A stretch of DNA of 64,000 nt from Dactylorhiza incarnata (GCA_033032865.1 JAWHQI010000257.1:3767001-3831000), one strand, 5' to 3'. Positions 10,601 to 21,554 are shown, counted from the stretch's first letter. Made by a program: numbers and translations. Notes: generated by a model from the sequence alone, not told the origin.

Positions 10601-11531
10601 GAGATTTTTTAGTTTCATGGAGGAAAATAAAAAAAAAATAGAAAACAAACACAAATAAATAAATGGAAGATTCAGAGTTTGTTGAAATCAAACAGTATAA
10701 AATATACCCTGGCCAGTGTTTTGGAAACCCTGGCGATATTCACTAAGGTCTATCTTGCGAGAGATTTTTCTGTACGTCCAGCGCATATACAGGATTCTAC
10801 GGGACCTTTTTTAGTGCAAAATTACAACTGTAACGTCATTTGCAGCTGTAAATGAACTGTATTTCAGCTGTAAAATACAGTCATAAAAATAGTTCAAAAT
10901 TTTTACTTGTTTACAATTATATTTTCACCCCAAAATATATATAAGTACTTAAAATGTCCGTAAAATTACATGTATCAATATTCCGAAAAAAATTAAAAAT
11001 ATAGGAGAAATTTGAATTTGCCGTATGATCCTCCGTACACATTAGAGGCCAATAAAAATTGAGCCTAGCTTGAAGGGGTTAATTTCCAAATTACCGAAAA
11101 GAACGTAAAAATCGGTGGGAAATAAAGCTAACTTATGATTGGGGTGAAGTTTATTATAAATAGAAGCATTTAAAGTATTTAATTCCTTGAAATTCGCATG
11201 CTTTAATTTAAGATAGTGAGGAGAAAAAAGAAGTAAAAGCTACAGAAAGTAGAAACACTGCACCTGCAAACAAATAAGAAATCTTTAACTGCAGCTCACC
11301 CTTGATCAACCAGAGCACACTATAGTTGCGAGGGAGACGCACACACAAGCAATTGTGTACGGGTTCTCGGTGCCCCGGCTTAGACAATACACCCGCCGCC
11401 CCTCGCTATCTACGTAAAAAGTTATTTCACTAACAAAAAACTTAATAAATGTAAGGCTCCTACATATAATCAAAAAACTTAATAAATGTAAGGCTCCTAC
11501 AAAAAACTCATTTTTTATTTAGTGGAGCATA
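10601..11531. repeat. Left arm of a long inverted repeat
   Basis: Read in reverse complement, this arm matches 12343-12937 over most of its length. Landmarks are GTGGAGCATA (11522-11531) against TATGCTCCAC (12343-12352), the block around 11340-11400 against 12395-12450, and the outer edge AGTTTCATGGAGG against CTCCATGGAACT. The left arm has an extra segment of about 290 bp (roughly 10768-11062). It also has a local duplication of an AACTTAATAAATGTAAGG unit at 11437-11503. Confidence 0.8.
10768..11062. mobile_element. Possible MITE-like insertion in the left arm
   Basis: This segment is absent from the matching right arm. Its ends are roughly inverted (CCGTATGATCC..GTACA near 11025-11042 against an imperfect partner near 10775-10802). 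The ends are imperfect and no target duplication was confirmed. Confidence 0.3.
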
Positions 11532-11534
11532 GTA

Positions 11535-11728
11535 ACGAGGTCAAGCTCGTGAAAGTGCGTTCGATTTGCATAGAAGTTGTGGAGATTCGGAGATGGCGAA
11601 ATAAGGAGGTGAAGTTCATGGAAGTGTGTTGGAAAAATTGCGGGTGAGACGAGTTCTTTTGGAAGCGAGAACAAACAATGCGAGAAGAGTATCCAGAGCT
11701 CTTCGTGTCAAGTATGAATTTTGATTAA
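11535..11728 (+). pseudogene. Gypsy pol C-terminus fragment
   Basis: The only part left is the end of a Tekay-like gypsy polyprotein. The translation ends EQTMREEYPELF, matching the C-terminus of Gypsy-B ([12 protein letters not shown]), and is preceded by EVKF..CWKNCG. An in-frame TGA replaces the Arg codon seen at this place in Gypsy-B (NCGREEL). RT and integrase are missing. The fragment sits precisely between the two inverted-repeat arms. Confidence 0.8.
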
Positions 11729-11760
11729 GTGATATTTTAATTATAAAGATGAAATTTATT

Positions 11761-12342
11761 AAGAGGGGGAGTTGTAACACCCAAAAAATTGAGTTCTAAT
11801 ATCCCATAATCAATTTTAAATGAGTGCATGAGGGTTCTAGGGAAGTCCCGCGAAGATTAGGTATTGCTGGGGAATGTTTCAGAATGATAAAAATAAGTTG
11901 TACACGCTCTGGTTACACAAACGTGTAAGCTGGGCGTGTACTACCATTAAAGCTACACGTCAAACACACGGGCGTGTACCGAGGGCGTGCATTGTCATTA
12001 AAATTACACTCCCTGATTATGCCGCCTAGGAACAGTGCTCGGGATAGAGCCTTACACACCCAATTTACACGGGCGTGTTCGAGGGTGTGTACGGGGAGTA
12101 AGCAAATATTTTCACATTTTTGTGAGCCATTGGATGTGGGTTCTTTTAATCCAACGGTTGAGATCTATTCCAGTGGTCTTTAGGTAGTTTAGGAAGCCGA
12201 AAATGATCACTTCATTTCAGTCATCAAATTCTCTTTCTTAGGATAAGTAGAAAGAAGAGAAAGAGGAGGAAGAAGAAGCCCTAAACCGCCATTAGAGGTC
12301 AAGTCAGAGCTCAGAATCGCAAGCCGAGTCTGAGCTCCTTAA
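11761..12342 (+). repeat. Polypurine tract and truncated gypsy LTR
   Basis: AAGAGGGGGAG (11761-11771) is the polypurine tract. The LTR begins TGTAACACCC at 11773. Its first 300 bp contain repeated ACACGGGCGTGT-like palindromes (around 11960 and 12065). A purine-rich stretch GAAGAAGAAGCCCTAAACC follows. The LTR breaks off where the right inverted-repeat arm begins. Confidence 0.8.
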
Positions 12343-12937
12343 TATGCTCCACATTACATGTCTGAGCCTTACATTTATTAAGTAGACAGCGAGGGGTGGC
12401 GGGTGTATTGTCTATGCCGGGGCACCGAGAACCCGTGCACTACTGCTTGTGTGTGCATCTCCCTCCCAACTACGGTCTGCGCTGGTTGATCAAGGATGAT
12501 CTGCAGTTAAAGGGATCTTATTTGTTTGCGGGCGCAGTGTTTATGTATCTTTTTCTCTTTCTTTTTTCTCCTCATTATCTTAATTATTAAAGCATGCGAA
12601 TTTCAAGAAATTAAATAGTTTAAAAATGCTTGTATTTATAATAAACTTCACCACAAGCATAATTAAGTAGTTATCTCCCTTCTTGCTCTCTCTTCCCATA
12701 CAAAACTTCTTTATATATAATTCCTGAAGCAGCCATAGCTTTATTTCCCACCAATTTTTATATTCTTTTCAGGAGTTTGGAAATTAACCCCTGCAAGCTA
12801 GACCGTGGTGAATATGGCCAGTGTTTCCAAAACACATTTTCTACTGTTTGATTTCAGCAAACTCTGAATTTTCCATTATTTATTTGTGTTTGTTTTCTAT
12901 TCTTTTTTTAATTTTCTCCATGGAACTAAAAATTCTA
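12343..12937. repeat. Right arm of a long inverted repeat
   Basis: This is the counterpart of 10601-11531 in inverted orientation. Similarity is high around 12370-12530 and 12820-12935. Together the arms form a roughly 2.3-kb foldback structure around a gypsy fragment. Confidence 0.8.
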
Positions 12938-13036
12938 CATGTTTGTTTTCTATTTTGTTCTGTTGGAAACCTGTTTGTTTTCTATTTCAGTCATCAAATA
13001 GAAAATTCTGCGGGGGCTTCCTGTGCGGGCGGCGAC

Positions 13037-13120
13037 ATTCACACACAGACACAGACACATAGACACACACACACACACAGACACAGACACACACACACAC
13101 ACACACACAGACACGAGTGA
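13037..13120. repeat. ACACAG/AC microsatellite
   Basis: A run of ACACAC and ACACAGAC units. It produces spurious threonine/histidine- and cysteine/valine-rich open frames on both strands, which are not genes. Confidence 0.95.
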
Positions 13121-13290
13121 CAGGGCACAAGGGCTTCCTGTGCGGGCGGCGACATTCTGCGGGGGCTGCGATAGGGATGGCGACATACAGCGGGGGCGAC
13201 ATTTGACAGGTGTGGCGACATTCGGCAGGGGCGGCGATAATCGGCGGAGGCAACATTCGGCAGGGGCAACGACTTTCGGCTGGGGGGATC
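13121..13290. repeat. GCGGCGACATTCGGCAGGG minisatellite
   Basis: Degenerate 15-20-bp units of the type GGGGCGGCGACATTCGGCA. A related block, TTCCTGTGCGGGCGGCGACA, also lies just before the microsatellite (13017-13036). The microsatellite therefore seems to have expanded inside the minisatellite. Confidence 0.8.
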
Positions 13291-13794
13291 TATATTTATA
13301 TATGTATATATAAAACTTAATTTAATTTTGTTCAACAAAAATCATATGGTGTGATGGTTGTCATCATTGCTTGAAATAATGAAAATCTGGATTCAATTCT
13401 CACAATTGACAATTTTTGTGAGATTAAAAAATGGGTCATATGACTCTCTTTTTTCAATAAATTTAGGGGTAAAATCGTAATTTTGTGTTGTAGGTTACTC
13501 TACACCTTCATAGTTTTAGGTCATCCCCTAGTAGGTTTAGGAGACCTATGAAAAAGTGGAGAGAGAAGGAGCAATTTGATCCGACGGCTGATAAAATATC
13601 ATGCCAGATTCGACGGCTGTAATCATTTCAACGACTTTAAAATTCATGAGTTTGACATTTCTTTTATATATGATAAAGACATATAAGAAACGAAAAGAGC
13701 AGATACAGAAAATTAGATGAGGTAAATGCGGTTGCTTCTACTTCAGCATTATGTGTGCTTCATCTTCATCTTCAGGTATGCAGGGGCCGATTCA
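13291..13794. other. Intergenic DNA, no gene seen
   Basis: AT-rich unassigned sequence with no recognisable protein, LTR end or terminal repeat. Confidence 0.4.
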
Positions 13795-13823
13795 GGGGGG
13801 GGTGGGGGGGGGGGGGGGGGGGG
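13795..13823 (+). repeat. Poly-G tract (29 nt, one T)
   Basis: Twenty-eight G in 29 positions, interrupted by a T at 13803. It can form a G-quadruplex, and the exact length is uncertain in any assembly. Confidence 0.95.
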
Positions 13824-14028
13824 TAAGCAATGCATGTATCAATAATTGGCTTATCCCAAAAATTGGCTTATCCCAAAAATTGTTCTAGCGGGTCGTCCGT
13901 TCGGTCGAGCGTCTCGATGTTCGGGAGCTTGAAGTCGTGCGGGATCGGATGTGTGTCAGGACCTCAGGTTTTAATGGCGAGCCATGGTGAAGTGGGCGGC
14001 GAACAAAGGCGGCCCGTCGACTGACTTG

Positions 14029-14487
14029 TTAGTATTCTTCGGCGCTTACGACGCGAATTTCCTCGCGAGTGAGTCTTCCAATCACATGCTCGAAGCCTGC
14101 CGCTTCAGGGCGGTGGTGGTGATGATGAGCTTCAGGTTCTCCGACATGACGGGCTGGACGCGTTGAGTTGGCTGCTTTGGAGAACTCTTCTTCAGGTATG
14201 TGGTGATCGCGAGCGAAGTGCTCGGCCGGAGCGCGATCCAGAGCGGGAGGAGGCAGAATGCCTTGCTCGGGAGCAGGATTAGGAGCTCGTGATGCTCCTT
14301 TGTTCCTCAGGAACACGAGCATCTCAGTTTGGTGTTCTTCCACCTGGCGCGTGCGTTCCTCCAATGCCGCAAATGGTGCGTCGTCCTCTCCCGCGAGAGG
14401 CGCATTGATGAGCGAGTGGGAGGGAGCTGGATCGACGTGCCCCCCAGAGACCGATCCTTCAGTAGTGCACATAGCTCTTCTTGTCAC
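14029..14487 (-). pseudogene. gag: TAT-type gypsy gag N-terminal fragment
   Basis: This 152-codon minus-strand frame contains LEERTRQVEEHQTEMLVFLR near its start and RLTREEIRVVSAEEY at its end. Both match the gag remnants at 23424-25560 (RQVEVLTLL.. and RLTREEVRDMIEEEYAQ). A histidine run HHHHH lies between. The position, about 90 bp inside a GCCGTCTGTGGGAA primer region, fits the start of gag in TAT/Retand-like elements. The rest of gag and all of pol are absent at 13850-14028. Confidence 0.65.
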
Positions 14488-14554
14488 TGCTGCTTGTCAC
14501 AAGTATCGTTGTGTTGTGGATACTATCTTTAGAGTCTTTGTAGAGTTTGGGGGA

Positions 14555-14580
14555 ACAGATTCCCACAGACGGCGTCAAAC
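14555..14580 (-). other. Primer-binding region of the TAT-type element
   Basis: On the minus strand the LTR end CCCGCAACA is followed by GTTTGACGCCGTCTGTGGGA. This matches the TTTGGCGCCGTCTGTGGGAA primer region typical of TAT-lineage gypsy elements, with GGCGCC changed to GACGCC. Confidence 0.7.
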
Positions 14581-14826
14581 TGTTGCGGGTCACTCGACGC
14601 TCTGGTAGACGGTCGAATTGAACTATCTTAGCTCACGAGCGAGCCGAGCGCGCAAACAGTCAATGAGAGAGTTACTAAATTACACGAATACTTTTATCGT
14701 GGAGAACCCGGAAAGGGTGAAAAACCACGAGGTCGGGGCTGTGCCGACCGAATTCTACTATCTTCCGGTTCGTTACAATTGAAAACTGAGAACTCGAGCG
14801 CGATAGGTCGCTGCTCGTTGCAATGA

Positions 14827-14852
14827 TAGAGAGAGAGAGAGAGAGAGAGAAC
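14827..14852. repeat. GA microsatellite
   Basis: A GAGAGA run within the TAT-type LTR. Confidence 0.95.
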
Positions 14853-15384
14853 CACGATGGTGACAGGTCATCTCTCGAGAGACTAAGTACTTTTCTAATA
14901 ATAAAAGTAAGATTATCGAGCCACCTTTCGTAGCTTTAAGGATTCCCAACTCACTTAGAAGATTGTCTTCCGAAGCGAAGGAAAATCTTCAAAGGCGCGA
15001 AAGAGACCTTCGAAGGTTTGAAGGAGATCTTCGAAAATTCGAAGATCGAAGGAGATCTTCCAAGGCCGAAGAAGAATTCCAAGGAAATCTTCAAAGGAGC
15101 TCGCTCGAGCGTAGAAGGCAAGGTGTCTTGAAATGAGGGCCCTGAACTCCTTTTATAGCCTTGGGCAGGGGTAGTCTGGTAAATTCTTCGTCTTAACCAC
15201 CGTAACCATCTCACGGACGAATCACGCTGGTCGATCTGGAGCACACAGATCGCCAATTTTTGGATATTCCCGTCTTGCCCCCCGGGTAGTTCGGTCAGCT
15301 TGGGCAGTTCGGGCAGCATCATTGATAGCGTTGAGCGAAGTGAACTAGACCTGCAATTTACGAAATTGGGAAAGGTTAACTGAT

Positions 15385-15715
15385 GCGCGCGTCACGAACG
15401 TGAAAGCGTTCTGAGTGCGCAACGAACACGGGAGCGCTCTGAGCGGGCAACGAGCACGGAGCGCTCTAAGCGGACAACGAACACGAGAGCGTTCTGAGCG
15501 CGCAACGAACACAAGAGTGTTATGGGTGCGCAACGAACATGAGAGCTTTCTGCGCGTGCGATAAGCGCGGAGGTGATCTGAGCGTGCGGTGAGCGCGGGG
15601 GCGGTCTGAGCGCGCATGCGGTCTGAGCGCGTGGTGAGCGTTGAGGCATTCTGAGCATGCGGTGAGCGCGCAGGCGATCTGAGCGTGAAGGCGCTTAGCG
15701 CGCGTCGTGAACTTG
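15385..15715. repeat. About 30-bp tandem array (GCGCAACGAACACGAGAGCG)
   Basis: About eleven degenerate copies of a unit such as TCTGAGCGCGCAACGAACAC. The period is a multiple of three, which generates long arginine/alanine-rich open frames on the minus strand. These are rejected as genes. Confidence 0.85.
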
Positions 15716-15784
15716 GACCCCAGAAAAAGTAGTCGAGCGATGTCGGAGAGGTGCGGCCAAAAGAGGGAGAGCGCACCCAACTAA

Positions 15785-16085
15785 TGGGGGTGCTCCCTTG
15801 GTCGCACCCCTCAAGGGACGGGTGGTGCGGCTTTGGCCGCACCCCCTAAAGCGAGCAGTGGTTTGGGCCGCACCCCCCAAAGGGGGGATGCAGTTTCGGC
15901 CGCACCCTTTATGGAGGGAGCGGTCGTGGCCGCACCCCCCATGGGGGCGCGGGTCTGGCCGTACCCCCCAATGGGGAGTGCGGCTTGGCCGCACCCCCAA
16001 GGGGGGTGCGGCCGGCCTCGGCCTCACCCTGCAAGGATGGGGTGCGGCCTTAGCGACTATGCCCGTACCCCGCGAGGGGGAGGTG
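15785..16085. repeat. Tandem hairpin array (GGCCGCACCCCC..GGGGGTGCGG)
   Basis: Seven or more successive blocks, each a short inverted repeat of CCGCACCCCC and GGGGG, for example GCACCCCCCATGGGGGCG at 15934-15951. Each unit could fold separately. The same stem occurs once at 7491-7519. Confidence 0.8.
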
Positions 16086-16100
16086 CGTGTCTGGCCGTAC

Positions 16101-17339
16101 TGCGCTAGCTCGGCTCGACCGCGAGCCGGTCGAGGTCGCTGCGGAAATTTCACCATTCCACCCGCACAAGGAGCTGATCTCCGCCCGGAAACGGCGTCCT
16201 CTTCCTCCTCCTCTGCCCCCTCTCCCTCTTTCCGGCAACAATGGGGTGCAGTATTAATTTTTTGGGCTGAGGGTAAGTTTTCGGGTTGCTTGTTAACAGT
16301 GGAGTGCGGACCACTAATTCCGGGTTGTGGTATTTTGAGTCAACTCTTGATCATGTAACCAATCTATTGGGATCATTTTTTATGGAAAGTTATTCGTCGA
16401 GTCTATATTCACAGCCCACTTGATATTCGCATCCCAAAATTATTTTTTTTTTATAAAAAACATAAAACAGTATAACAAACTACTAAAATCTTATGGTCCA
16501 CTCGATAAAACATGAAACAATCAGCCTGACTTCAAAATTCAATCTTCACAAACTACTAAAATCTTATGGTCCAGAATTGGATAAACCATCTCCATCCAAA
16601 CGTATCATGGACATAATACATACTTATACCGCAAAGAAATCCAAAAATGTCCTCCTAAAACTCACGGTATTATAAAAGGAGAGTTGATATTAGCAGTCCA
16701 GTTCTCTCTATTCGCACGCCAAAGAATTATACAAATCCTAATTATATTCGCAGTCCAATTCTCGCTAATCGCACCCCATCGAATAACCTCCTCCTCTCCC
16801 TCTCTCTCCTCCCGTTGCCTAAACCCTAGCCGTAGTTCTATCGGTCGCGTCGTCTTTCCCCCTCTTAGATTCACCTTCTTTAAAAAACAAGGAAATTATC
16901 CAGCGAAAATCCCAAAAAAGTAGTCAGTTTTCGGGTTAGAGGAAGGTTTGCATGTCATTTAACTTGTTTTAGAGCTGATTCTTCTATGCATGCCATTTAA
17001 CTTGTTTTCCAGTTAGGTTTTAAAATTATTTTAGGGTCTTTAGGATGTTTCTGTAGGCTTCTAGTGTTTAATAAATCAGCAAAATATTTCGCTTATTTGA
17101 GATGGGAGTGGGGTGCAAATTTAATTTTGGACTACAAATAGCGATGGACTGCGAATAGCCAGTCCCGAACTGCTAATATAAAAATTGCCTAAATTTTTAC
17201 TCAAAATCTCCGATCCCCGTGCACTGCTCTCACTTAAGAACTGCCAACTTTTAAAATCGTTGTTTTTACAAAACTGTATTTATTTTCCTTAGCAAAGCAG
17301 ATTGCAATTAAAGAAATGATTTAAATTATGTTTAAAAGG
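16101..17339. other. Intergenic DNA with short direct repeats
   Basis: No gene was recognised. ACAAACTACTAAAATCTTAT is repeated at about 16476 and 16547 (71 bp apart). The phrase CAGTCCARTTCTC..AATCGCAC recurs around 16696 and 16761, with related GGACTGCGAATAGCC near 17142. An open frame of 79 codons at 16684-16923 runs through this repeat and is not supported as a gene. Confidence 0.4.
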
Positions 17340-18342
17340 CTAGCCCTCGATCTCGACTCACCTCGGAATGAAAACGATCAAAATAAAATCTCTATAACGA
17401 AAGTGTTTGGACCGTGGAGATTCCCAAAATATGAACGCATGCACCTCTCTTGAGGACACGCCCAACTGAGTTTAGGATGGTCGACCGAACTCTCGTTCTC
17501 AAATCGAACACCTAAAACTTGTTTTACGTTGTGAACCCCGCTATTGGATTTGACTACAATTCGGGAGATTTACGTCATCCTCTCTCAGAAGTTGCGTGCA
17601 ACTTTCTCTTTACATGTGAGTGATCGATCTGCACACACGAGTCTCTCGGCTAACTAGAGTACGAAGACGAAAATGATATTCATATATCGATAATATGACC
17701 TCACTCAATATTAATCAAGTGTAAATCCTAAGCATTCGTTAAAAGAGAAGAAATTATAAATTAAGAAAAGATCGTTCCATTCCTCTGATCATCTCGATCG
17801 AGTACTAATACGAATTTAGTTACTCTTGGAGATGGTGGAAACATAAAGCATAAAAGAGTACATGATTAAAACACAAGAGCGTAATAGATTAAAAGAAAAT
17901 GTGATTTTATTTCTAGTAAAAAGAGAGCACAAGTGAAAGAAAAGTATAAGATTATAAGACTAGAAAATAAAGTGCACCAAACTATGTAAAGAAGTACAAG
18001 AACAAGAAAACAACTTAAAGCATTCCAAGACTTCTCCACCGAAAATTCAGTAGTCCCCAACCATGGATCCAACCGGCTTTATATAGACAAAGGGAAGGAT
18101 GAAGGTGTATAGGTATGGGAAAAGTTCGCATGAAGGCTTGACCGAGGGCGTGTACTTAGAAATTTTACCCATTTGACCCAAAAGTTGCAGAAAACCTACA
18201 AAATAGAAATATAGCTTAGTTAATACATAAACTATAAAAAGAAACGATTTATAAAAGAAAGTAAACAAAATATTACTAATTCATATTAATATTATACTAA
18301 ATTTAATCCTAAAAAATAGGTACAAAATACTACTCATCATCA
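17340..18342 (-). repeat. Possible minus-strand LTR
   Basis: On the minus strand the sequence would start at 18342 with TGATGATGAGTAGTATTTTG, a plausible LTR start. It carries a TATATAAAG-like box near 18078-18087. No PBS, polypurine tract or coding part identifies its class. The lower border is a guess. It abuts the first copy of the LINE-derived repeat exactly at 18343. Confidence 0.35.
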
Positions 18343-18900
18343 AGTGTGCACTTACTAGGCTTGTTGAGATTGGGTTGGTGATCCGATGGGACTCATTGAC
18401 TAATGTCCAGTGGATTCAAGGTGCCTCTCTATGCAACGATGCTCGAGTGACCAAGTGGAGGATCGACGTCCTGCAATGGGTGATTGGCCTTACTAATTCT
18501 ATCATTCAACATGAGTTTAGAGTATTTAAAAGAGTTGTTGATTATTGTGCTAACCTAGCGGCGGAGCGTGGAGATTTCTCTTGCTCGGAAAAGAATTTCC
18601 CCTCCGATCTTAGGGGGGTTTTGAGTGAAGATAGGACTAGTTGTTTGTATGCGAGATTTCACTAATCTTTAAAGAAATCTCTTTCTGCAAAAAACACACA
18701 TCATGCCTAAACTTCACATCACCAACCTAGTTGCACCTCAAATTGGATGCTAAAAGCTAGACAAAATATTATTATTTTAAAAGAAAAAAAAAACCTAACA
18801 CTTACTTTTTTTCTTGGGGCCACATTCTTTTCCTTCCATGTTCATGGGGAAAGAAAGCAGTGGATGTGTTGTGACATTAATTAGTTCAAATTATATTATT
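18343..18900 (+). repeat. LINE 3'-end repeat, copy 1
   Basis: Direct repeat of 20124-20690. Shared blocks include CTTGTTGAGATTGGGTTGG, GTGGATTCAAGGTGCCT, CTTGGGGCCACATTC and GGATGCTAAAAGC. The coding remnant 18375-18665 is the end of an RNase H-like domain and ends YARFH. The remainder is 3' UTR-like. Confidence 0.85.
18375..18665 (+). pseudogene. RNase H-like C-terminal fragment, copy 1
   Basis: The frame contains VQWIQGAS, RVFKRVVDYCANLAAERG and ends at LYARFH. This matches the C-terminal half of plant RNase H-like (RVT_3) domains, where a D..V.WI motif is followed by a R..N..AD..A block. The catalytic N-terminal part is missing. Confidence 0.6.
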
Positions 18901-18934
18901 ATAATATTAATAAAGTACGCGAGATAATGGTGGA

Positions 18935-19110
18935 ATTGAATAATAACACGATGTGTGATCACTATCATAAAGAAGTTGTATCATTCTTCGATGCGACTTT
19001 CAACTGTGCTCACTTTTTCAAGGTACACCATGACTTGATCTCCAAACTCTGATGTGTAATGCCACCGAAAAAGCATTAAACGCCCAAACTTATGCTGGAT
19101 TAAACTAATA
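18935..19110 (-). repeat. Diverged fragment of the dispersed LTR-like family, copy 1
   Basis: Blocks GTGTGATCACT, AAAGAAGTTG, GCTCACT..CAAGGTA, CTCTGATG and CACCGAA occur in the same order and strand as in the copies at about 22390 and 29770. It is the most decayed of the three and is confined to one end of the unit. Confidence 0.6.
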
Positions 19111-19220
19111 CAAAAGCAGAAAATAATTTTAAGAAAGAAATAAAGCTCAAAAGCAGGAAAGTGTTGAAATATTTATAATATATTCACTCAAACAATATAT
19201 TTTTTTGTTATAAAAATAAT

Positions 19221-20445
19221 ATGTTCGGAAGAATCAAGTTAAAAAAATGTAGTGATAAGATATTAAGAAATCAAGTCTGGATAAGACGTGTGATCAGTCC
19301 TAAAGAAATGCAGGAGAAAATGTTTGATGGGTGGTTTGGAGAGGACATGACCATTAGTCTTCTTCATGATGCTTGGGTGTTGTCAACCCCTTTTGGCGAT
19401 GACTCTGTCAGAAATATATTGTGATTTGTTTGAGAAACCTAGAGTTTTTGAGGTCATCAATTAGAATCGGGAGTGTGATATGGCTACTCTGAGCAGCTTA
19501 CCACCAGACACAACAGACATGGTAGAAGTCTGGCTTGGGTGTGTCATGCCCCTGCGTCATGCACCCAACGTGCGCTTCCTTTGGGAAGTAGGTATGGATC
19601 GGTTTCCTACCCGGAAGTTGCTTGTTGAATGGGGGATTGATATTTCTCCTTCGTGTTTGAGGTGTGGTAACTATTCGGAGAATGTCGAACATATCGCCCA
19701 CATATATTTGAGGAGACTAGGACTGGGAATCATTGTCCCAATTGTTGCACGTTATATTATTCGATCTTGTGGCTCTGGGAAAGGTACGCTTGGTCGCTAC
19801 CCGCAAGGGTTGTTGGTATGCATCATACGTGAGATTTGAAAGGTGAGGGGTGTGCTTGACCAACCCGCCTTACCTCTCAAGTAATTGCTCTCCAAAAGGG
19901 TGTCATTGTTGCTAGAGAATTTTTCGAAGTTGAAGGGGCTACCTGTTGGAGGTGCTTGCTCGTCAAATTTATTGGTGTTCTGATTCAAAAGGGGCACAAG
20001 GTGGGCTAGAGACGGCTGGATTTTGTGGAACCTTCATGACCTTGTCCTGATTGCTTGGGGTGCTTATTTCAAGTGTCGGTTGGTGCCTACCACTGAGCTC
20101 CAGTACATTTGGGAAGGGATCAGGTGTGCGCTTACTAGCCTTGTTGAGATTGGGTTGGTGATTCAAGGGGACTCCTCGACTGTTGTCTAGTGGATTCAAG
20201 GTGCCTAGCTCCCTATGCAACGATGCTCAAGTGACCAAGTGGAGGGCGTCCTGCAATGGACGACTAACCTTACTGATTATATCATTCAACATCAGTTTAG
20301 AGTAATTAACAGAGTTGTTGATTGTTGTGCTAACCTAGCGGTGGAGCGCGGAGATTCCACTTGCTCTGAAAAGAATCTCCCCTCGAATCTTAGAGGGATT
20401 GTGAGTGGAGATAAGATTAGCCATTTGTATGTGAGATTTCACTAA
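19221..20445 (+). pseudogene. LINE ORF2 3' part: zf-RVT and RNase H-like domain
   Basis: Three disjoint frames represent one decayed protein. The first (19221-19424) ends in WFGEDMTISLLHDAWVLSTP, like the region just after the RT. The second (19480-19839) shows WEVGMDRFPTRKLLVEWGI and CLRCGNYSENVEHIAHI, the zinc-binding zf-RVT domain of plant non-LTR elements. The third, up to 20445, has VIQGDSSTVV and RVINRVVDCCANLAVERG of an RNase H-like domain. Stops and frameshifts separate them. RT itself is absent. A domesticated RNase H-like gene remnant is the alternative. Confidence 0.6.
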
Positions 20446-20690
20446 TCTTTATTCAAATCTCTTTCTACACACACAAAAAAAACACATCATACCTAAACTC
20501 CACATCACCAACCTAGTTGCACCTAAAATTGGATGCTAAAAGCCACACAAATTATTATTTAAAAAAAAACCAACACTTACTTTTTTCTTGGGGCCACATT
20601 CTTTTCCTTCCATGTTCATGGGGAGAGAAAGCAGTGGCTGTGTTGTGGCTTTAATTAGTGCTAATTGTATTATTATAATATTATATATTT
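20124..20690 (+). repeat. LINE 3'-end repeat, copy 2
   Basis: Partner of 18343-18900, about 1.78 kb downstream in the same orientation. It is continuous with the LINE coding remnant, so this is probably the original context. Confidence 0.85.
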
Positions 20691-20795
20691 TTTAAAAAAG
20701 TGTCAGAATGATGATAAAAGAACAGCTAGCTAAGAATGATTTTATTGAATTAATGGTGGCCAATGACCAGCTGAGTCATTGCTGACAATGAAGTT

Positions 20796-20999
20796 GAAGG
20801 AAATAAAATAGGATTATTAGGGTTTATTGGGTGGGGGAGAAGGGAGAAGTGATTGCTCGTGTTGTCGGTTGTTGCGGGGACGCTCGATGCATTTATTCGA
20901 GAAATAATAGCGGGTAAAGATTTTAAATAATTGCATGATGGTGATCAACGACGAGATGATTATTGAAGGAAATGAAATAGGATCATTAGGGTTTATTGG
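20796..20999. repeat. Spaced direct repeat
   Basis: GAAGGAAATRAAATAGGATY followed by ATTAGGGTTTATTGGG occurs at 20796-20831 and 20964-20999. Confidence 0.85.
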
Positions 21000-21548
21000 G
21001 GAAGAAATTATTGTGTACATAACCCTAAATTAACAAGCAATTAATTTTGCTTGCCTCAGTAGTCATGCATCTAGATTTGATTTCTAAAATTACAAAAATG
21101 AGTTATGTTATTGTCTTGATACATGAGTTTTGAAGGATTTAATTCTTTTGATTATACGAGTGACAGTACACGGGAGGCCTCCCGTGCGTCCGCGATAGTG
21201 CAACGACGCGATGACGCTCCCGTGGCTCGCAGCCTCACACATGACACACTCGCTCTCTCTCATCTCTCCCTCTTCTCTATTTTCCTATTTTTACTTTCAC
21301 AATTAGATAATATAATAAGGGTATAATAATTACGATAATTTGAAACTTTGATTTTGATAACTTGTTTTAACAACTTGATTTCGATAACTTACTTTTTTGA
21401 ATGCATAATTACATTAATAAATATTGTAATTTAAATTATTTTGAAATGAGAAATAGAATTTGTTGACATTAAATTAAAAAAAACAAGGGTTGTATTGAAA
21501 TTATAAATATTTCACCAAAGGGGACTTTTCTCTTTTAATATAATATAG

Positions 21549-21554
<6 letters not shown>

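Larger units (their letters stand above)
14581..16100 (-). repeat. TAT-type gypsy LTR with tandem arrays in U3
   Basis: The 3' end of the LTR (minus strand) is at 14581 (TGTTGCGGGTCACTCG on the plus strand). It matches the LTR end at 24777-24787, including the GTGGTTTTTCACC block. A TATAAAAGG box lies at about 15150-15160 on the minus strand. Upstream of it in the element's sense are two tandem arrays (15385-15715 and 15785-16085). The outer border is not defined and could differ by a few hundred bases. Confidence 0.55.

Noticed and set aside
12987..13338. Open frames rich in Thr/His or Cys/Val
   Set aside because: Translation of an AC/ACAG microsatellite.
15695..16358. Long open frames on both strands in the GC-rich arrays
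   Set aside because: Produced by tandem repeats with periods that are multiples of three inside an LTR.
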